Shown: positions 1 to 8,077 of the stretch, in pieces
Layout: every line of letters begins with the position of its first letter
How positions within the stretch are numbered: the first letter of the stretch is position 1
Assembly (NCBI GenBank): GCA_900550455.1
Contig: URSE01000011.1
Coordinates: forward strand, 1 to 21,429
DNA length: 21,429 nucleotides
Source of the DNA: an uncultured Veillonella sp.
GTDB lineage: Bacteria > Bacillota > Negativicutes > Veillonellales > Veillonellaceae
Direction: 5' to 3'
The notes under the pieces: generated by a model
Seen by the model: the letters and a program-made list of their open reading frames with translations, nothing else
Database searches by the model: none
What the model was told of the DNA's origin: nothing
Translations under genes and position numbers: made by a program

Positions 1-624
1 CTGCCAGTCCTGCCTTGTTAGGTTGAGGACAGAATCTTCCTTCCAAGCATAGGATAAGATTTGGACAAGAATTTCTCTAAACTGGTTAGAAAGAGGCCGC
101 CCCAAATCCACAGACAATTCTTGCCAAAATGCTTGACTATCTTCATGGGGATCTTTAAGGGCTCTCCCAGAGGGGATAAAGCCCCCTAGCATGAGGAGCT
201 GCCAACCTAAAATGATAGTCGCCAAGCGAATGGACTTATGGCGAATACGCTGGGAAAAGAGGCTGATAAGTCGGTAACTCGTAAGGTCCACCTGGTACTT
301 AGGCAGAATAGTCATAATGAGTTCTCCTGCTACAGCCGCATAGGCAATCGTATTAAAGTCATCCGTCATACCCTGAATAGCATAGATACCATCCACCTGG
401 TCTAAGGAAAAATTATCTTCTGGCGCAGGTTTTAGGGTAGCCTGAATAGCATTAAAGGCCTGTAAATACCCCGCCCCTTTTAGGTTAATTAGGCGGCGGT
501 GCGGAATAGCGCAGGCTATGAGCCCTTCCTTCTTGGTCATGAGGGTAAAGGTAGAGTAGTTTTTATGTTTTTTCCGCCATATGACAATGGCTTCCGTATT
601 AATCCCTTCTTGGGTCTTAACCAA
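1..624 (-). CDS. recO: DNA repair protein RecO, 3' end beyond window (partial)
   Basis: RecO helps load RecA by displacing SSB in the RecFOR pathway and anneals complementary strands. The first 208 residues are present and the frame is open to the window edge. The N-terminal part fits the RecO OB fold: an 'EAIVIWRKKHKNYSTFTLMT' strand pattern, then a 'KGAGYLQAFNAIQATLKP' segment. A helical region follows ('LISLFSQRI', 'LGWQLLMLGGFIP'). The start is TTG at 624, preceded by a strong GGGAGGTGG ribosome site about 5-7 bases away. The first in-frame ATG is 28 codons later and would cut into the OB fold. The cysteines of the zinc-finger module found in many Firmicute RecO proteins are absent after 'GGFIPSGRALKD'. 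The only cysteine visible is near residue 39. The gene is last in a run that includes era, its usual Firmicute neighbour, 54 bases after the CNNM gene. Identification is by residue pattern and context. Confidence 0.85.
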   Translation of the reverse strand, partial: MVKTQEGINTEAIVIWRKKHKNYSTFTLMTKKEGLIACAIPHRRLINLKGAGYLQAFNAIQATLKPAPEDNFSLDQVDGIYAIQGMTDDFNTIAYAAVAGELIMTILPKYQVDLTSYRLISLFSQRIRHKSIRLATIILGWQLLMLGGFIPSGRALKDPHEDSQAFWQELSVDLGRPLSNQFREILVQILSYAWKEDSVLNLTRQDWQ

Positions 625-678
625 GCCTCCACCTCCCCTTCTTATACCCTTATATCGTCAATAGGATTGAATTTAGAT

Positions 679-2202
679 CTATAAGTCTTTTAATTTCTTA
701 TTCAGTTTTTCATCCAAGCTTTGGCTCAGTTTAGAATCTATGGTTTTATCCAAAACGGAGTCTAAGGTTTGGTCCAATTTGGTATCAATGGTAGAGTCAA
801 TCTTTTTTTCCAAAGTAGATTCTAATTTTTTATCCAAGGTCTTCTCAATCTTCTTTTCTAATCGTTGGGCCAAACTTTCTTCCTTAACCTCTTCCACCTC
901 GACTTGCACGTCCTCAGGAATAGGTTCTACCTTTAAGCGGGTAATACGATAGCCCTGCATATCCGTAACGGTAAAGGTATACCCTTGAATTTCTACCTGG
1001 TCACCCTTAATAGGAGGACGACCTAGTAGGCCAAAGACATAGCCACCAATGGTATCTTCATCGTTATCTTCGATGTCAATTTCCATAGTATTCTCTACTT
1101 CATCAACCAACACCATACCGTCGAATTCATAGGAACCATCAGAATAAGAGGCAACGGCAGGTAGCTTTTCATCATGTTCATCTTGAATATCCCCAACCAG
1201 TTCTTCCAAGATATCTTCCAAACCAACAAGACCTACCATACCGCCGTATTCATCTACCACATTGGCTAGGTAGATCCGTTTAGTCCGCATATATTGGAGC
1301 AACGTGGATAACTTCATGGTTTCTGGAATAGTAAGAATATCCCGTCGAATCTTCTTAATATTGGAACGTGCTTCTTGTTGTCGTTCCATGATGTCTTTGA
1401 TATGTACCAACCCTATGATATGGTCCTTATCGCCATCGCAAAGAGGATAGCGAGAATGAGCCGTTTTTCGGATGATTTTAAGGGTTTCATCATAGTCATC
1501 ATCCACGTAGATGCAGTCTACATCCTGGCGAGGAATCATAACTTCTTTAGCAATACGATCCACAAAGTTAAAGACATTATCAATCAATTCGGATTCCACA
1601 TGATCTAATTGACCTTCCTTATGAGACCGCTCAATCATGGCCCGAATTTCTTCTTCCGTGTGGACCAGGTCCATTTCTGTCTTGTACTTTACATCGCCTA
1701 CGATAGCATAGCCAATTTTAGCTGCTACCAAGACAAAGGGGCGGACTAACTTAGAGGCAGCTAAGACGATTTTACAACCCCGTATAATATGCTTCTCTGG
1801 GTAGGTCAAACCCAAAGCCTTTGGTACTATTTCCCCGCAGAGGAGGACAATGGAAGACATAAGCAAGATAACTATCAAATCTACCAAGTGTATTTGCCAG
1901 GTTCCAGTAGAGGCCCAAGCCACGTTAAAGTACTGGAGAATCCCTTCCATGAGGTTAGAGAGAATGGTTGACAAGAGAATAACGAAAAAGAGAACCAAAT
2001 ATTGAGCTGTATTGATTAGTTTTTCCGGTTTTTGGTAGACCTTATAAAGATAGGCCTTTTGTTCCTCTGTAAAGGCTTCCATATCCTCCAATTGCTCCGG
2101 CCGCAGGCGAGCGAAGGAAAACTTAGCAATAACCAACGTGTTAATAATAATGATACAAATAATGGCTTCTATTATGGGAAGCAGATGGTTCCAGATACCC
2201 AT
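679..2202 (-). CDS. CNNM/CorC-HlyC family membrane protein with CBS pair and unusual repetitive tail
   Basis: This is a 507-residue member of the DUF21-CBS-CorC_HlyC family. Relatives are linked to magnesium or cobalt efflux; some are annotated as hemolysins. The order is a DUF21 membrane domain at about 1-175, with hydrophobic segments near 7-28, 66-88, 107-123 and 144-169 and the family pattern 'GEIVPKALGL' at 123-132. A CBS pair lies at about 222-340 ('VMIPRQDVDCI', 'VVDEYGGMVGLVGLEDILEELVGDI'). A CorC_HlyC domain lies at about 352-426. Residues 443-507 form a charged tail with a hydrophobic residue at every fourth position, not a normal part of the family. The gene starts 14 bases after era, with an AAGGAG ribosome site about 11 bases upstream of its ATG. 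Its place between era and recO suggests co-transcription. The substrate cannot be told from sequence. Confidence 0.9.
   Translation of the reverse strand: MGIWNHLLPIIEAIICIIIINTLVIAKFSFARLRPEQLEDMEAFTEEQKAYLYKVYQKPEKLINTAQYLVLFFVILLSTILSNLMEGILQYFNVAWASTGTWQIHLVDLIVILLMSSIVLLCGEIVPKALGLTYPEKHIIRGCKIVLAASKLVRPFVLVAAKIGYAIVGDVKYKTEMDLVHTEEEIRAMIERSHKEGQLDHVESELIDNVFNFVDRIAKEVMIPRQDVDCIYVDDDYDETLKIIRKTAHSRYPLCDGDKDHIIGLVHIKDIMERQQEARSNIKKIRRDILTIPETMKLSTLLQYMRTKRIYLANVVDEYGGMVGLVGLEDILEELVGDIQDEHDEKLPAVASYSDGSYEFDGMVLVDEVENTMEIDIEDNDEDTIGGYVFGLLGRPPIKGDQVEIQGYTFTVTDMQGYRITRLKVEPIPEDVQVEVEEVKEESLAQRLEKKIEKTLDKKLESTLEKKIDSTIDTKLDQTLDSVLDKTIDSKLSQSLDEKLNKKLKDL
682..876. repeat. Degenerate 24-base tandem repeat encoding an (L/I)(D/E)xx tetrad tail
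   Basis: This stretch encodes residues 443-507 of the CNNM protein. Leu or Ile falls at every fourth residue from 444 to 504, 16 in a row, usually followed by Asp, Glu or Lys. The units pair into eight-residue repeats such as KKLESTLE, KKIDSTID and TKLDQTLD. At the DNA level this is a diverged 24-base tandem repeat, which also makes the opposite strand look like an open frame. Confidence 0.85.
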
Positions 2203-2216
2203 GAAAAAATAGCTCC

Positions 2217-3122
2217 TTATGCTTTATAGCCTAATTCAGATAACATGCCAGACTTATTGCGCCAATCTTTCTTGACCTTTACCCAGAGATCCAAGTATAC
2301 CTTGGTTCCCAAAAGCCGTTGAATATCAAGACGGGATTGGGCGCCCAATTGTTTAAGCATGGCTCCCTTATTACCAATGATAATCCCCTTTTGAGAATCT
2401 CGTTCCACAAATATAGTAGCTCGGATATAGGTAGTTCCATCATCGCGAGTTTTCATTTCCTCCACCTCTACGGCAATGGAGTGTGGTACTTCATCACGAG
2501 TGGTAAGGAGAATCTTTTCACGAATCATATCGGAAATCAATAACCGTTCCGGTTGATCTGTAATCATGTCTTCTGGGAAGTACTGAGGCCCTTCTGGCAA
2601 CTTAGATGTCAATTCATCGAGAAGGACATCTAGGTTCTCCTTTTCCAAGGCAGAAATAGGAATAACCCCTGCAAATGGATAGGCATCTTGATAGGATACA
2701 ATCACCTTGAGAAGGTCTTCCTTAGTGAGAGTATCTATCTTGTTGATACAGAGGTAAACGGGAACCTTTACCTTCTGCAATTGTTCAATGATAAAGTTAT
2801 CACCAGGTCCCCGCTTTTCATTGGCCGCAACAAGGAAGAGAACGGCTTCCACTTCCTTTAAGGAATCCACTGCGGCAGTAACCATGAATTCACCAAGTTT
2901 ATGCTTTGGCTTATGAATGCCTGGTGTATCCATGAAAACAATTTGCTTCTCTTGATCAGTATAGACACAAATAATTCTGTTACGAGTAGTCTGTGCCTTG
3001 TCAGAAACAATGACAATCTTATCACCAATGAGGGCGTTAATAAGGGTTGACTTACCCACATTGGGACGGCCAACAACGGCCACAAAGCCAGACTTAAAAT
3101 GTTCAGATTGATTATTCAACAT
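2217..3122 (-). CDS. era: GTPase Era
   Basis: Era is a 301-residue GTPase that binds the 3' end of 16S rRNA and takes part in 30S subunit maturation, cycling at the membrane. The G1 P-loop GRPNVGKST is at 18-26, G3 DTPG at 65-68 and G4 NKID at 127-130. The '[10 protein letters not shown]' stretch just before residue 50 is the switch I segment typical of Era. A C-terminal type II KH domain carries '[12 protein letters not shown]' near 245-256. Length matches the family (about 300). The start codon overlaps the end of ybeY by 11 bases, and the ribosome site AGAGGA lies inside ybeY, pointing to coupled translation. Both neighbours also act on 16S rRNA, a conserved linkage. Confidence 0.98.
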   Translation of the reverse strand: MLNNQSEHFKSGFVAVVGRPNVGKSTLINALIGDKIVIVSDKAQTTRNRIICVYTDQEKQIVFMDTPGIHKPKHKLGEFMVTAAVDSLKEVEAVLFLVAANEKRGPGDNFIIEQLQKVKVPVYLCINKIDTLTKEDLLKVIVSYQDAYPFAGVIPISALEKENLDVLLDELTSKLPEGPQYFPEDMITDQPERLLISDMIREKILLTTRDEVPHSIAVEVEEMKTRDDGTTYIRATIFVERDSQKGIIIGNKGAMLKQLGAQSRLDIQRLLGTKVYLDLWVKVKKDWRNKSGMLSELGYKA

Positions 3123-3591
3123 AGGGAGAATCCTCTCTTACAATACCTAAATTGCCTAGGACATGTTCTTCTTCAGCCCGCATTTCCGCCTTGTCCTCAG
3201 CTGTCATATGATCATACCCTAGGATGTGGAGGCAAGAGTGAGTGGTTAAATAGGCCAGTTCTCGTTCAAAAGAATGACCAAATTCCTTAGCCTGTTCTCG
3301 GGTTCGCTCAAGGGATATAATCATGTCTCCTAGGAGCTTAGACTCGGCTCCATCATCTTCATAGCCGTCGCCTTCATTGAGGGCAAAGGAAATGACATCA
3401 GTAGGCCTATCTATATGCCGATATTCTCGATTAATCTCATGAATCTTAGCATTATCACAGAGAAGGACAGAAATTTCCTCGTCCTCTCCTAATCCATAGA
3501 CCCGGGCCACTTCTAAGCAGACCCTTTTAATAATGGCCTCTACATCGTCTCTGGGACTCATACCTTGGTCCCAGGAAATAGTGACAATCAT
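3112..3591 (-). CDS. ybeY: Endoribonuclease YbeY (rRNA maturation factor)
   Basis: YbeY is a 159-residue metal-dependent single-strand endoribonuclease that works in 16S rRNA 3' processing and ribosome quality control. The metal site is H118-S-C-L-H122 with H128 in 'HILGYDH'; the three histidines that bind zinc are all present. The family consensus has Gly after the first histidine; here it is Ser119, a mild departure. The conserved '[18 protein letters not shown]' (54-71) and 'LGDMIIS' (87-93) segments are clear. The ribosome site AAGGAG lies six bases before the ATG. The gene sits 16 bases after phoH and overlaps era by 11 bases, the standard Firmicute order without the HD-domain, dgkA and cdd genes often found there. 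Confidence 0.97.
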   Translation of the reverse strand: MIVTISWDQGMSPRDDVEAIIKRVCLEVARVYGLGEDEEISVLLCDNAKIHEINREYRHIDRPTDVISFALNEGDGYEDDGAESKLLGDMIISLERTREQAKEFGHSFERELAYLTTHSCLHILGYDHMTAEDKAEMRAEEEHVLGNLGIVREDSPYVE

Positions 3592-3607
3592 TCTATCTCC
3601 TTAGCTA

Positions 3608-4657
3608 TTACTTACTCAAATCTTCTTCAGTTGCTCGATTATTAGCATCATCCTGTTTATGGCGCGCTGCGATAGCTACAGCCTTTTTCTTTTCGTGATA
3701 CTCTTGCTGTTCTGAATAGCGGTCATAGGCCTTTACAATGCGTCCTACCAAATCATGACGGACTACATCTTGGTCGCTAAAGGTAACAAAACCAATACCC
3801 CGCACCTTACCCAGGACTTCTTCCGCTTCTCCTAAGCCCGATTTAATGCGACCCGGTAAGTCAATTTGAGTCTTATCCCCATTGACAACCATTTTGGAGT
3901 TGTTGCCTAACCGGGTCAGGAACATCTTCATCTGTTCCGGTGTCGTGTTTTGTGCCTCATCTAGGATAACAAAGGCATTCTCTAAGGTCCGCCCCCTCAT
4001 ATAGGCCAGAGGAGCCACCTCTACTACGCCTCGCTCCATAAAGCGTGCCACCTGTTCCATACCAAACATCTCATAAAGGGCATCGTATAAAGGCCGCAAA
4101 TAAGGGTCGACCTTATCCTGTAAGTCCCCTGGCAAGTAGCCGAGCCGTTCACCGGCTTCTACTGCTGGACGAGTCAAAATAATACGTTCCACGTTACGAT
4201 TCTTAAGGAAGAAGGAGGCCAAGGCAACCGCCAAGAAGGTCTTGCCTGTACCAGCAGGGCCAATGCCAAAGGTGATGGTATTGCGTCTAATCGAATCCAC
4301 ATAAGCCTTTTGCCCCTCTGTCTTTGGCGTGATAGCCTTACCCCTCATAGAGACAGCCAGTGTATCCTGATACATATCATGGACCACATCCGCCTTACCT
4401 TGTGAACAAAGTCGGGCGGCAATCCGGACTTGGGCGTCTGTAAAGGAGCCTCCCTCTTGTGCCAAGAAGAGGAGTTCTTGTAAGGTCCGCTTAAAGCTGG
4501 CAACCGCTTGATCATCCCCCTTAATAGATACGGTATCACCTCGTGCTACGAAGGTCACAGGGATAAATTCATTGATAATTTTTAAGTGTTTATCTTGCAG
4601 GCCAGAAATAGTGGCCGCTAAATCATAGTTAGGAAAAGTAAAGATATCTTCACTCAT
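3608..4657 (-). CDS. phoH: PhoH-family ATPase
   Basis: This 349-residue protein belongs to the PhoH/YbeZ group, P-loop NTPases related to superfamily I helicases and functionally tied to YbeY and RNA metabolism. The Walker A motif GPAGTGKT ends near residue 140, and the Walker B motif with DEAQ at 233-236 sits in 'FVILDEAQNTTPEQMKMFL'. 'VNGDKTQIDLP' follows as in relatives. A small N-terminal domain (about 1-110) precedes the ATPase core. The tail after about 315 is charged and probably disordered. The ATG overlaps the stop of the upstream yhcC gene by four bases (ATGA), with AAGGAG eight bases before it, so translation is probably coupled. The exact biochemical role of this family is unsettled. 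Confidence 0.95.
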   Translation of the reverse strand: MSEDIFTFPNYDLAATISGLQDKHLKIINEFIPVTFVARGDTVSIKGDDQAVASFKRTLQELLFLAQEGGSFTDAQVRIAARLCSQGKADVVHDMYQDTLAVSMRGKAITPKTEGQKAYVDSIRRNTITFGIGPAGTGKTFLAVALASFFLKNRNVERIILTRPAVEAGERLGYLPGDLQDKVDPYLRPLYDALYEMFGMEQVARFMERGVVEVAPLAYMRGRTLENAFVILDEAQNTTPEQMKMFLTRLGNNSKMVVNGDKTQIDLPGRIKSGLGEAEEVLGKVRGIGFVTFSDQDVVRHDLVGRIVKAYDRYSEQQEYHEKKKAVAIAARHKQDDANNRATEEDLSK

Positions 4658-5655
4658 TCATTAACTCCTTGGTCGTCTAATGCTAACAGAGGGTCGGTAA
4701 ACTTTCGAACAGCCCGCCCATTCAAATAGTTACAGAGGTCACCTTGGTGCCAGTCATGATCAGTCATCTTTTGATCAATCAAATCTTGCACCCGCCACCA
4801 GCCCATAGACCAGTTGGTGAAAATAGTATTGTCTTCGGGTGCTCGCCCAACTAAGCGCTGGAGGACAATATCCGGGTGAAGGTAGCGAAGGAAGGCGATG
4901 ACCCGATCGACGTATTCTTCTGCAGAGATTAACTGAAATTGGCCCTCTTGGTACCACTTAGCCATAAGTGTATTTTTAACCAGGTAAAGGGCATGTAACT
5001 TGACCTGGTCCACACCTAGGGCAGATAGAGTTTTAGCCCCCTCTATCGTATCCTCCATCGTATCCCAAGGAAGGTTAAGAATCATGTGAACTGTGACATT
5101 AAAGCCATAGCGCTTGATGCGGAGGACTGCATCAATCAACTCCGCCATAGTATGACCTCGATTAATCTTTTCTAGAGTCTTGTAGTTAACCGTTTGGAGA
5201 CCCAGCTCTATATAGATATCCTTACCATAATTTGTCTCAATGTCCTTAAGGACATCTAGGTAGGCATCAGATATACAATCAGGTCGTGTGGCTATGGCTA
5301 AACCCACAACAGAATCCAAACAGCCCGCCTCCATATAGGCCTTAAAATTCTCTATGGGTAAGTAAGTATTGGAAAAGTTTTGGTAGTAAGGAATGAATTT
5401 TTTAGCCTTATATTTAGGGCCAATATGGGCTATATTTTCCGCTAGCTGTTGGCCTACAGTCATCCAAGCTGGACAGTTCTCATAACCGGCTCCGATTTCA
5501 CCGCAGAATACACAGCCACCAACCCCAGCAGACCCATCCCGATTAGGGCAGGTCAAGGGCAAGGCAACTGGTAATTTATAGACCTTTTCCCCGTATTTGT
5601 CCTTATAGAATTTTGATATCACGCGATAGCGTTTAGGGATTCTCGTATCGGACAT
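4654..5655 (-). CDS. YhcC-type radical SAM protein (TIGR01212 family)
   Basis: This 333-residue radical SAM enzyme resembles E. coli YhcC. The likely Fe-S cluster cysteines are C36, C48 and C51 in 'CPNRDGSAGVGGCVFCG'. The wide first gap is typical of this Elp3-like subfamily, as is the downstream 'GLAIATRPDCI'. 'ELGLQTVNYKTLEKINRGH' and 'VTVHMILNLPWDT' are the conserved SAM-domain strands. No substrate is known for the family that I can name with confidence. The ATG has GGAGG five bases upstream. The gene begins 11 bases after another radical SAM gene and overlaps phoH by four bases, so it belongs to the same operon as the ribosome-maturation genes. Confidence 0.9.
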   Translation of the reverse strand: MSDTRIPKRYRVISKFYKDKYGEKVYKLPVALPLTCPNRDGSAGVGGCVFCGEIGAGYENCPAWMTVGQQLAENIAHIGPKYKAKKFIPYYQNFSNTYLPIENFKAYMEAGCLDSVVGLAIATRPDCISDAYLDVLKDIETNYGKDIYIELGLQTVNYKTLEKINRGHTMAELIDAVLRIKRYGFNVTVHMILNLPWDTMEDTIEGAKTLSALGVDQVKLHALYLVKNTLMAKWYQEGQFQLISAEEYVDRVIAFLRYLHPDIVLQRLVGRAPEDNTIFTNWSMGWWRVQDLIDQKMTDHDWHQGDLCNYLNGRAVRKFTDPLLALDDQGVNE

Positions 5656-5666
5656 AGTCCTCCATT

Positions 5667-7451
5667 CTAAGCGATTACTTGCGGTCTAACAAAAGGACGA
5701 ATTTCCTTTTTCACGTCCATAATGACCATATATTTACCGTCTTCTGTCTTGGTAAGAAACTGGCCATCCATGCGAACATCAAGATACTGAGCCGTTTCTT
5801 TAGACATGGGCATCTCAACATAGGATTGACGAATCTTACGCCATTCCCTAAAGGTGAAGGCTGGAATATAGTGCTGAACCAGGCTTTCATTCCGCCAAAA
5901 AGCCTCCCCAGCCTGCAAGAGCTCCTTGGTCTGCTTAGGTAAGCCCAGGGCTTGATCACGGACCTTACCCTTATAAGACACCAAAGTATCATACTGCAAA
6001 AGTTCCATGGCCATGGTATCCCCTCGCTCCTTAAAGAACTTGTAGAGGAATTCAATTTGGTCTATATCCTTAAGGGCTCGTTTATGGTTACCTTGAGCCA
6101 ACCAAGCATCGGTCATGTCCGTGAAGTACTTAAAGGCTGTCTTGGTTTTGCCACCCTCCCCTTGACTGATTAGCTGATCTGCTATATAGCCAAAGACGGT
6201 GCGAAAACGCTCGGAATTATAAAAGCGTTCAAAAACATCTTCAAAGTGCTTGAGGTAACGCACATGAACATAAGGAAGGACATGCGTCGATAGGACCTCA
6301 TAAGGAGCCTGTGGATCTGCTACATATTGGTACTGGTCCATCTTGCGTACGCCAGACCCCTTGAGGAGTTTCAAGAAACCCAGCTGAAGGGCATGTGGCT
6401 TGAGGGAGAAGAGGTCATTAAAGGACATACCAAAACGGTCCTTATCTTCATACGGCAAGCCTACGATTAAGTCCATGTGAACATGGGTGTGATTAGCATC
6501 GATAATTGGCTTGATAACCTTTTGTATATAAGGCCAGTCATTGTAACGGCTAATGGCATCTAGGGTCTTCTTATGGGTGGACTGGACGCCCACTTCAATT
6601 TGAAAACGACCATGAGGAGCTTCCGATAAGATTGCAGTTTCCTTTTCCGTCATTAGCTCCGGTTCCATTTCTAGGTGGAAGCAGGTATCCGTTTGGGCTT
6701 TAGCCATAAATTCCATCATAGGTAGATGGTGACCTGGGGCGCAGTTAAAGGTTCTATCTACAAACTTAACCAAGGGCACCTTATGGTCCATAAACCACTG
6801 GAGCTCTTTAAGAGTTCTCTCTTGAGGAAAGAAGCGGACTGTATTGCCATTACCTGAGAGACAATACTGGCAGGAAAAAGGACAACCCCGAGAAGATTCA
6901 TAATAGATGATCTTATGTTCTAAATCTTCCATATCCTCCTCGCTATAAGGAAATGGAATGCGGGATAAGTCCTTAACCTCTACCAATTGAAGTGACCCCG
7001 CAGGTCGGCCTTCTTCATCACGGCCTCGAATGCCTGGAATAACCGGACAAACACCAGATCCACCAGCCTCCAGCTGGTCTACCAAGTCAGCAAAACATTC
7101 TTCCCCTTCCCCTTGAGCTATAAAATCAACGGCTGGGCACCGATTAAGGATTTCATCCGCTGTAAAGGATACCTCAGGACCCCCAAGAATAATCTTTATG
7201 TCAGGCCGCACAGACTTGAGAATTTCTACCACATGAAGGGTCATTTCAATATTCCAGATGTAGCAGGCAAAACCCACTAGATCCATATCCCGTTCAGTAA
7301 TATCAGAAATGATATCTAAAATAGGCATATTAATTGTGTATTCCACAATATCATATGCCTGTCCCCGAGTAGCCCCATAGCCCTTTAAGTAACGAAGAGC
7401 TATAGAGGAATGTATGAATTTAGAATTTAAGGTAGAAAGAAGAATATTCAT
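5667..7451 (-). CDS. B12-binding domain radical SAM protein (DUF4080 type)
   Basis: This is a 594-residue protein with three parts. An N-terminal cobalamin-binding-like Rossmann domain (about 1-140) has 'DLVGFACYIWN' and 'IILGGPEVSF'; I see no DxHxxG cobalamin-ligand motif, so a base-off ligand histidine may be missing. A radical SAM core (about 180-400) carries the cluster motif C190-x3-C194-x2-C197 (RGCPFSCQYC). A C-terminal region (about 400-590) looks like DUF4080. Such proteins are annotated as B12-dependent radical SAM enzymes, mostly methylases, but the substrate here is unknown. The ATG is preceded by GAGGATTTA. It is the first gene of unit 4, downstream of an extended -10 promoter. 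Confidence 0.88.
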   Translation of the reverse strand: MNILLSTLNSKFIHSSIALRYLKGYGATRGQAYDIVEYTINMPILDIISDITERDMDLVGFACYIWNIEMTLHVVEILKSVRPDIKIILGGPEVSFTADEILNRCPAVDFIAQGEGEECFADLVDQLEAGGSGVCPVIPGIRGRDEEGRPAGSLQLVEVKDLSRIPFPYSEEDMEDLEHKIIYYESSRGCPFSCQYCLSGNGNTVRFFPQERTLKELQWFMDHKVPLVKFVDRTFNCAPGHHLPMMEFMAKAQTDTCFHLEMEPELMTEKETAILSEAPHGRFQIEVGVQSTHKKTLDAISRYNDWPYIQKVIKPIIDANHTHVHMDLIVGLPYEDKDRFGMSFNDLFSLKPHALQLGFLKLLKGSGVRKMDQYQYVADPQAPYEVLSTHVLPYVHVRYLKHFEDVFERFYNSERFRTVFGYIADQLISQGEGGKTKTAFKYFTDMTDAWLAQGNHKRALKDIDQIEFLYKFFKERGDTMAMELLQYDTLVSYKGKVRDQALGLPKQTKELLQAGEAFWRNESLVQHYIPAFTFREWRKIRQSYVEMPMSKETAQYLDVRMDGQFLTKTEDGKYMVIMDVKKEIRPFVRPQVIA

Positions 7452-7501
7452 TAAATCCTCGTAATCATCGAACGGTAAACGCCAGCTTAATCATTACTTT
7501 T

Positions 7502-7530
7502 ATTATACCATATGAATACCCTAGCTATTA
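7502..7530 (-). promoter_or_regulatory. Extended -10 promoter of the radical SAM/phoH/era operon
   Basis: On the minus strand the -10 is a perfect TATAAT (7502-7507) with an upstream TGG, giving the extended TGnTATAAT form. The -35 position (about 7525-7530, TAATAG at 17-base spacing) is poor. It lies directly downstream of the strong terminator ending unit 3 and about 50 bases before the start at 7451, so it should drive the seven-gene run down to recO. Confidence 0.7.
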
Positions 7531-7537
7531 GAACTAG

Positions 7538-7571
7538 AAAAAAGGTCCTAATCCTTACAGGATTAGGACCT
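7538..7571 (-). terminator. Strong intrinsic terminator of the gat operon
   Basis: A perfect 11-base inverted repeat, GGTCCTAATCC and GGATTAGGACC (7544-7554 and 7560-7570), closes a five-base loop. One more A-T pair is possible. On the minus strand it is followed by six T residues (7538-7543). It lies about 60 bases after the stop of the unknown membrane protein gene and separates unit 3 from unit 4. Confidence 0.93.
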
Positions 7572-7594
7572 ATATATGCACTAATCTAAGACAA

Positions 7595-7635
7595 AGTCTC
7601 TCTATTGTTAGACTAGCTAAGAGACTAAGTCTAAC
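7595..7635. repeat. Overlapping inverted repeats at the 3' end of the unknown membrane gene
   Basis: Two inverted repeats overlap here. AGTCTCT (7595-7601) pairs with AGAGACT (7620-7626), and GTTAGACT (7607-7614) pairs with AGTCTAAC (7628-7635). They cannot form together, so the 3' untranslated region could switch between two hairpins. The second one includes the stop codon. There is no T-run beside them, so they are not terminators; the real terminator follows at 7538-7571. Confidence 0.6.
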
Positions 7636-8062
7636 CTAAGAGGGAGTTAAAGCCAAAGATAAGAGCTAGGATAAGAATACCCACCAATATATACTTAGCA
7701 AAGAAGAAAATCCCCGCAAAGAAAAGACCAATAATAGCCATAAGAATCAGGATTGCTATGATACAGCCCCAAGATCCAATGTTGAAAATCTTAAGGCCTG
7801 GGGCTGAGGAAAAAGGATTAGCCCCTTCCTCACCTTGGCCAAAGGCACCACCAAAAGAACCATATGGATTATGGGCTTTGGGTGGTTCTTCTACATGAAT
7901 TTCCTGGCCTAATTCATCAATGGTAATCCCATCAAAGTCCTGTACATCCTCCTGGGACATACGGATGGTATCATTGGCTTCTGTCTGATTATAAATCGGT
8001 TCATCAGCCCCATTATAGCGAGGACCATTTTGATTTGTATCTCTATGACTCGTTTCTGCCAT
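7631..8062 (-). CDS. Unknown protein with two C-terminal membrane helices
   Basis: I do not recognise this 143-residue protein. Residues 1-90 are hydrophilic and acidic, rich in Asn, Gln, Glu and Gly, with no signal peptide, and look disordered. Residues about 99-121 and 123-142 are two hydrophobic helices separated by a very short turn ('FFFAKYI'), ending three residues after the second helix. This suggests a hairpin-anchored cytoplasmic tail. An in-frame ATG four codons earlier (8074) is less likely because the ribosome site AGGAG (8067-8071) lies between the two ATGs and serves the one at 8062. The gene follows gatB by 45 bases and ends at the terminator of that operon, so it is probably co-transcribed with gatCAB. 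A link in function to the amidotransferase is not shown. Confidence 0.75.
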   Translation of the reverse strand: MAETSHRDTNQNGPRYNGADEPIYNQTEANDTIRMSQEDVQDFDGITIDELGQEIHVEEPPKAHNPYGSFGGAFGQGEEGANPFSSAPGLKIFNIGSWGCIIAILILMAIIGLFFAGIFFFAKYILVGILILALIFGFNSLLG

Positions 8063-8077
8063 ATATCTCCTCATCGT

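Noticed and set aside
740..952. Plus-strand open frame opposite the CNNM tail
   Set aside because: It is produced by the 24-base repeat encoding the minus-strand tail; it reads as low-complexity Ser/Lys/Phe and has no ribosome site.
8063..8074. Four-codon upstream extension of the unknown membrane protein
   Set aside because: The ribosome site AGGAG lies inside this extension and fits the second ATG.
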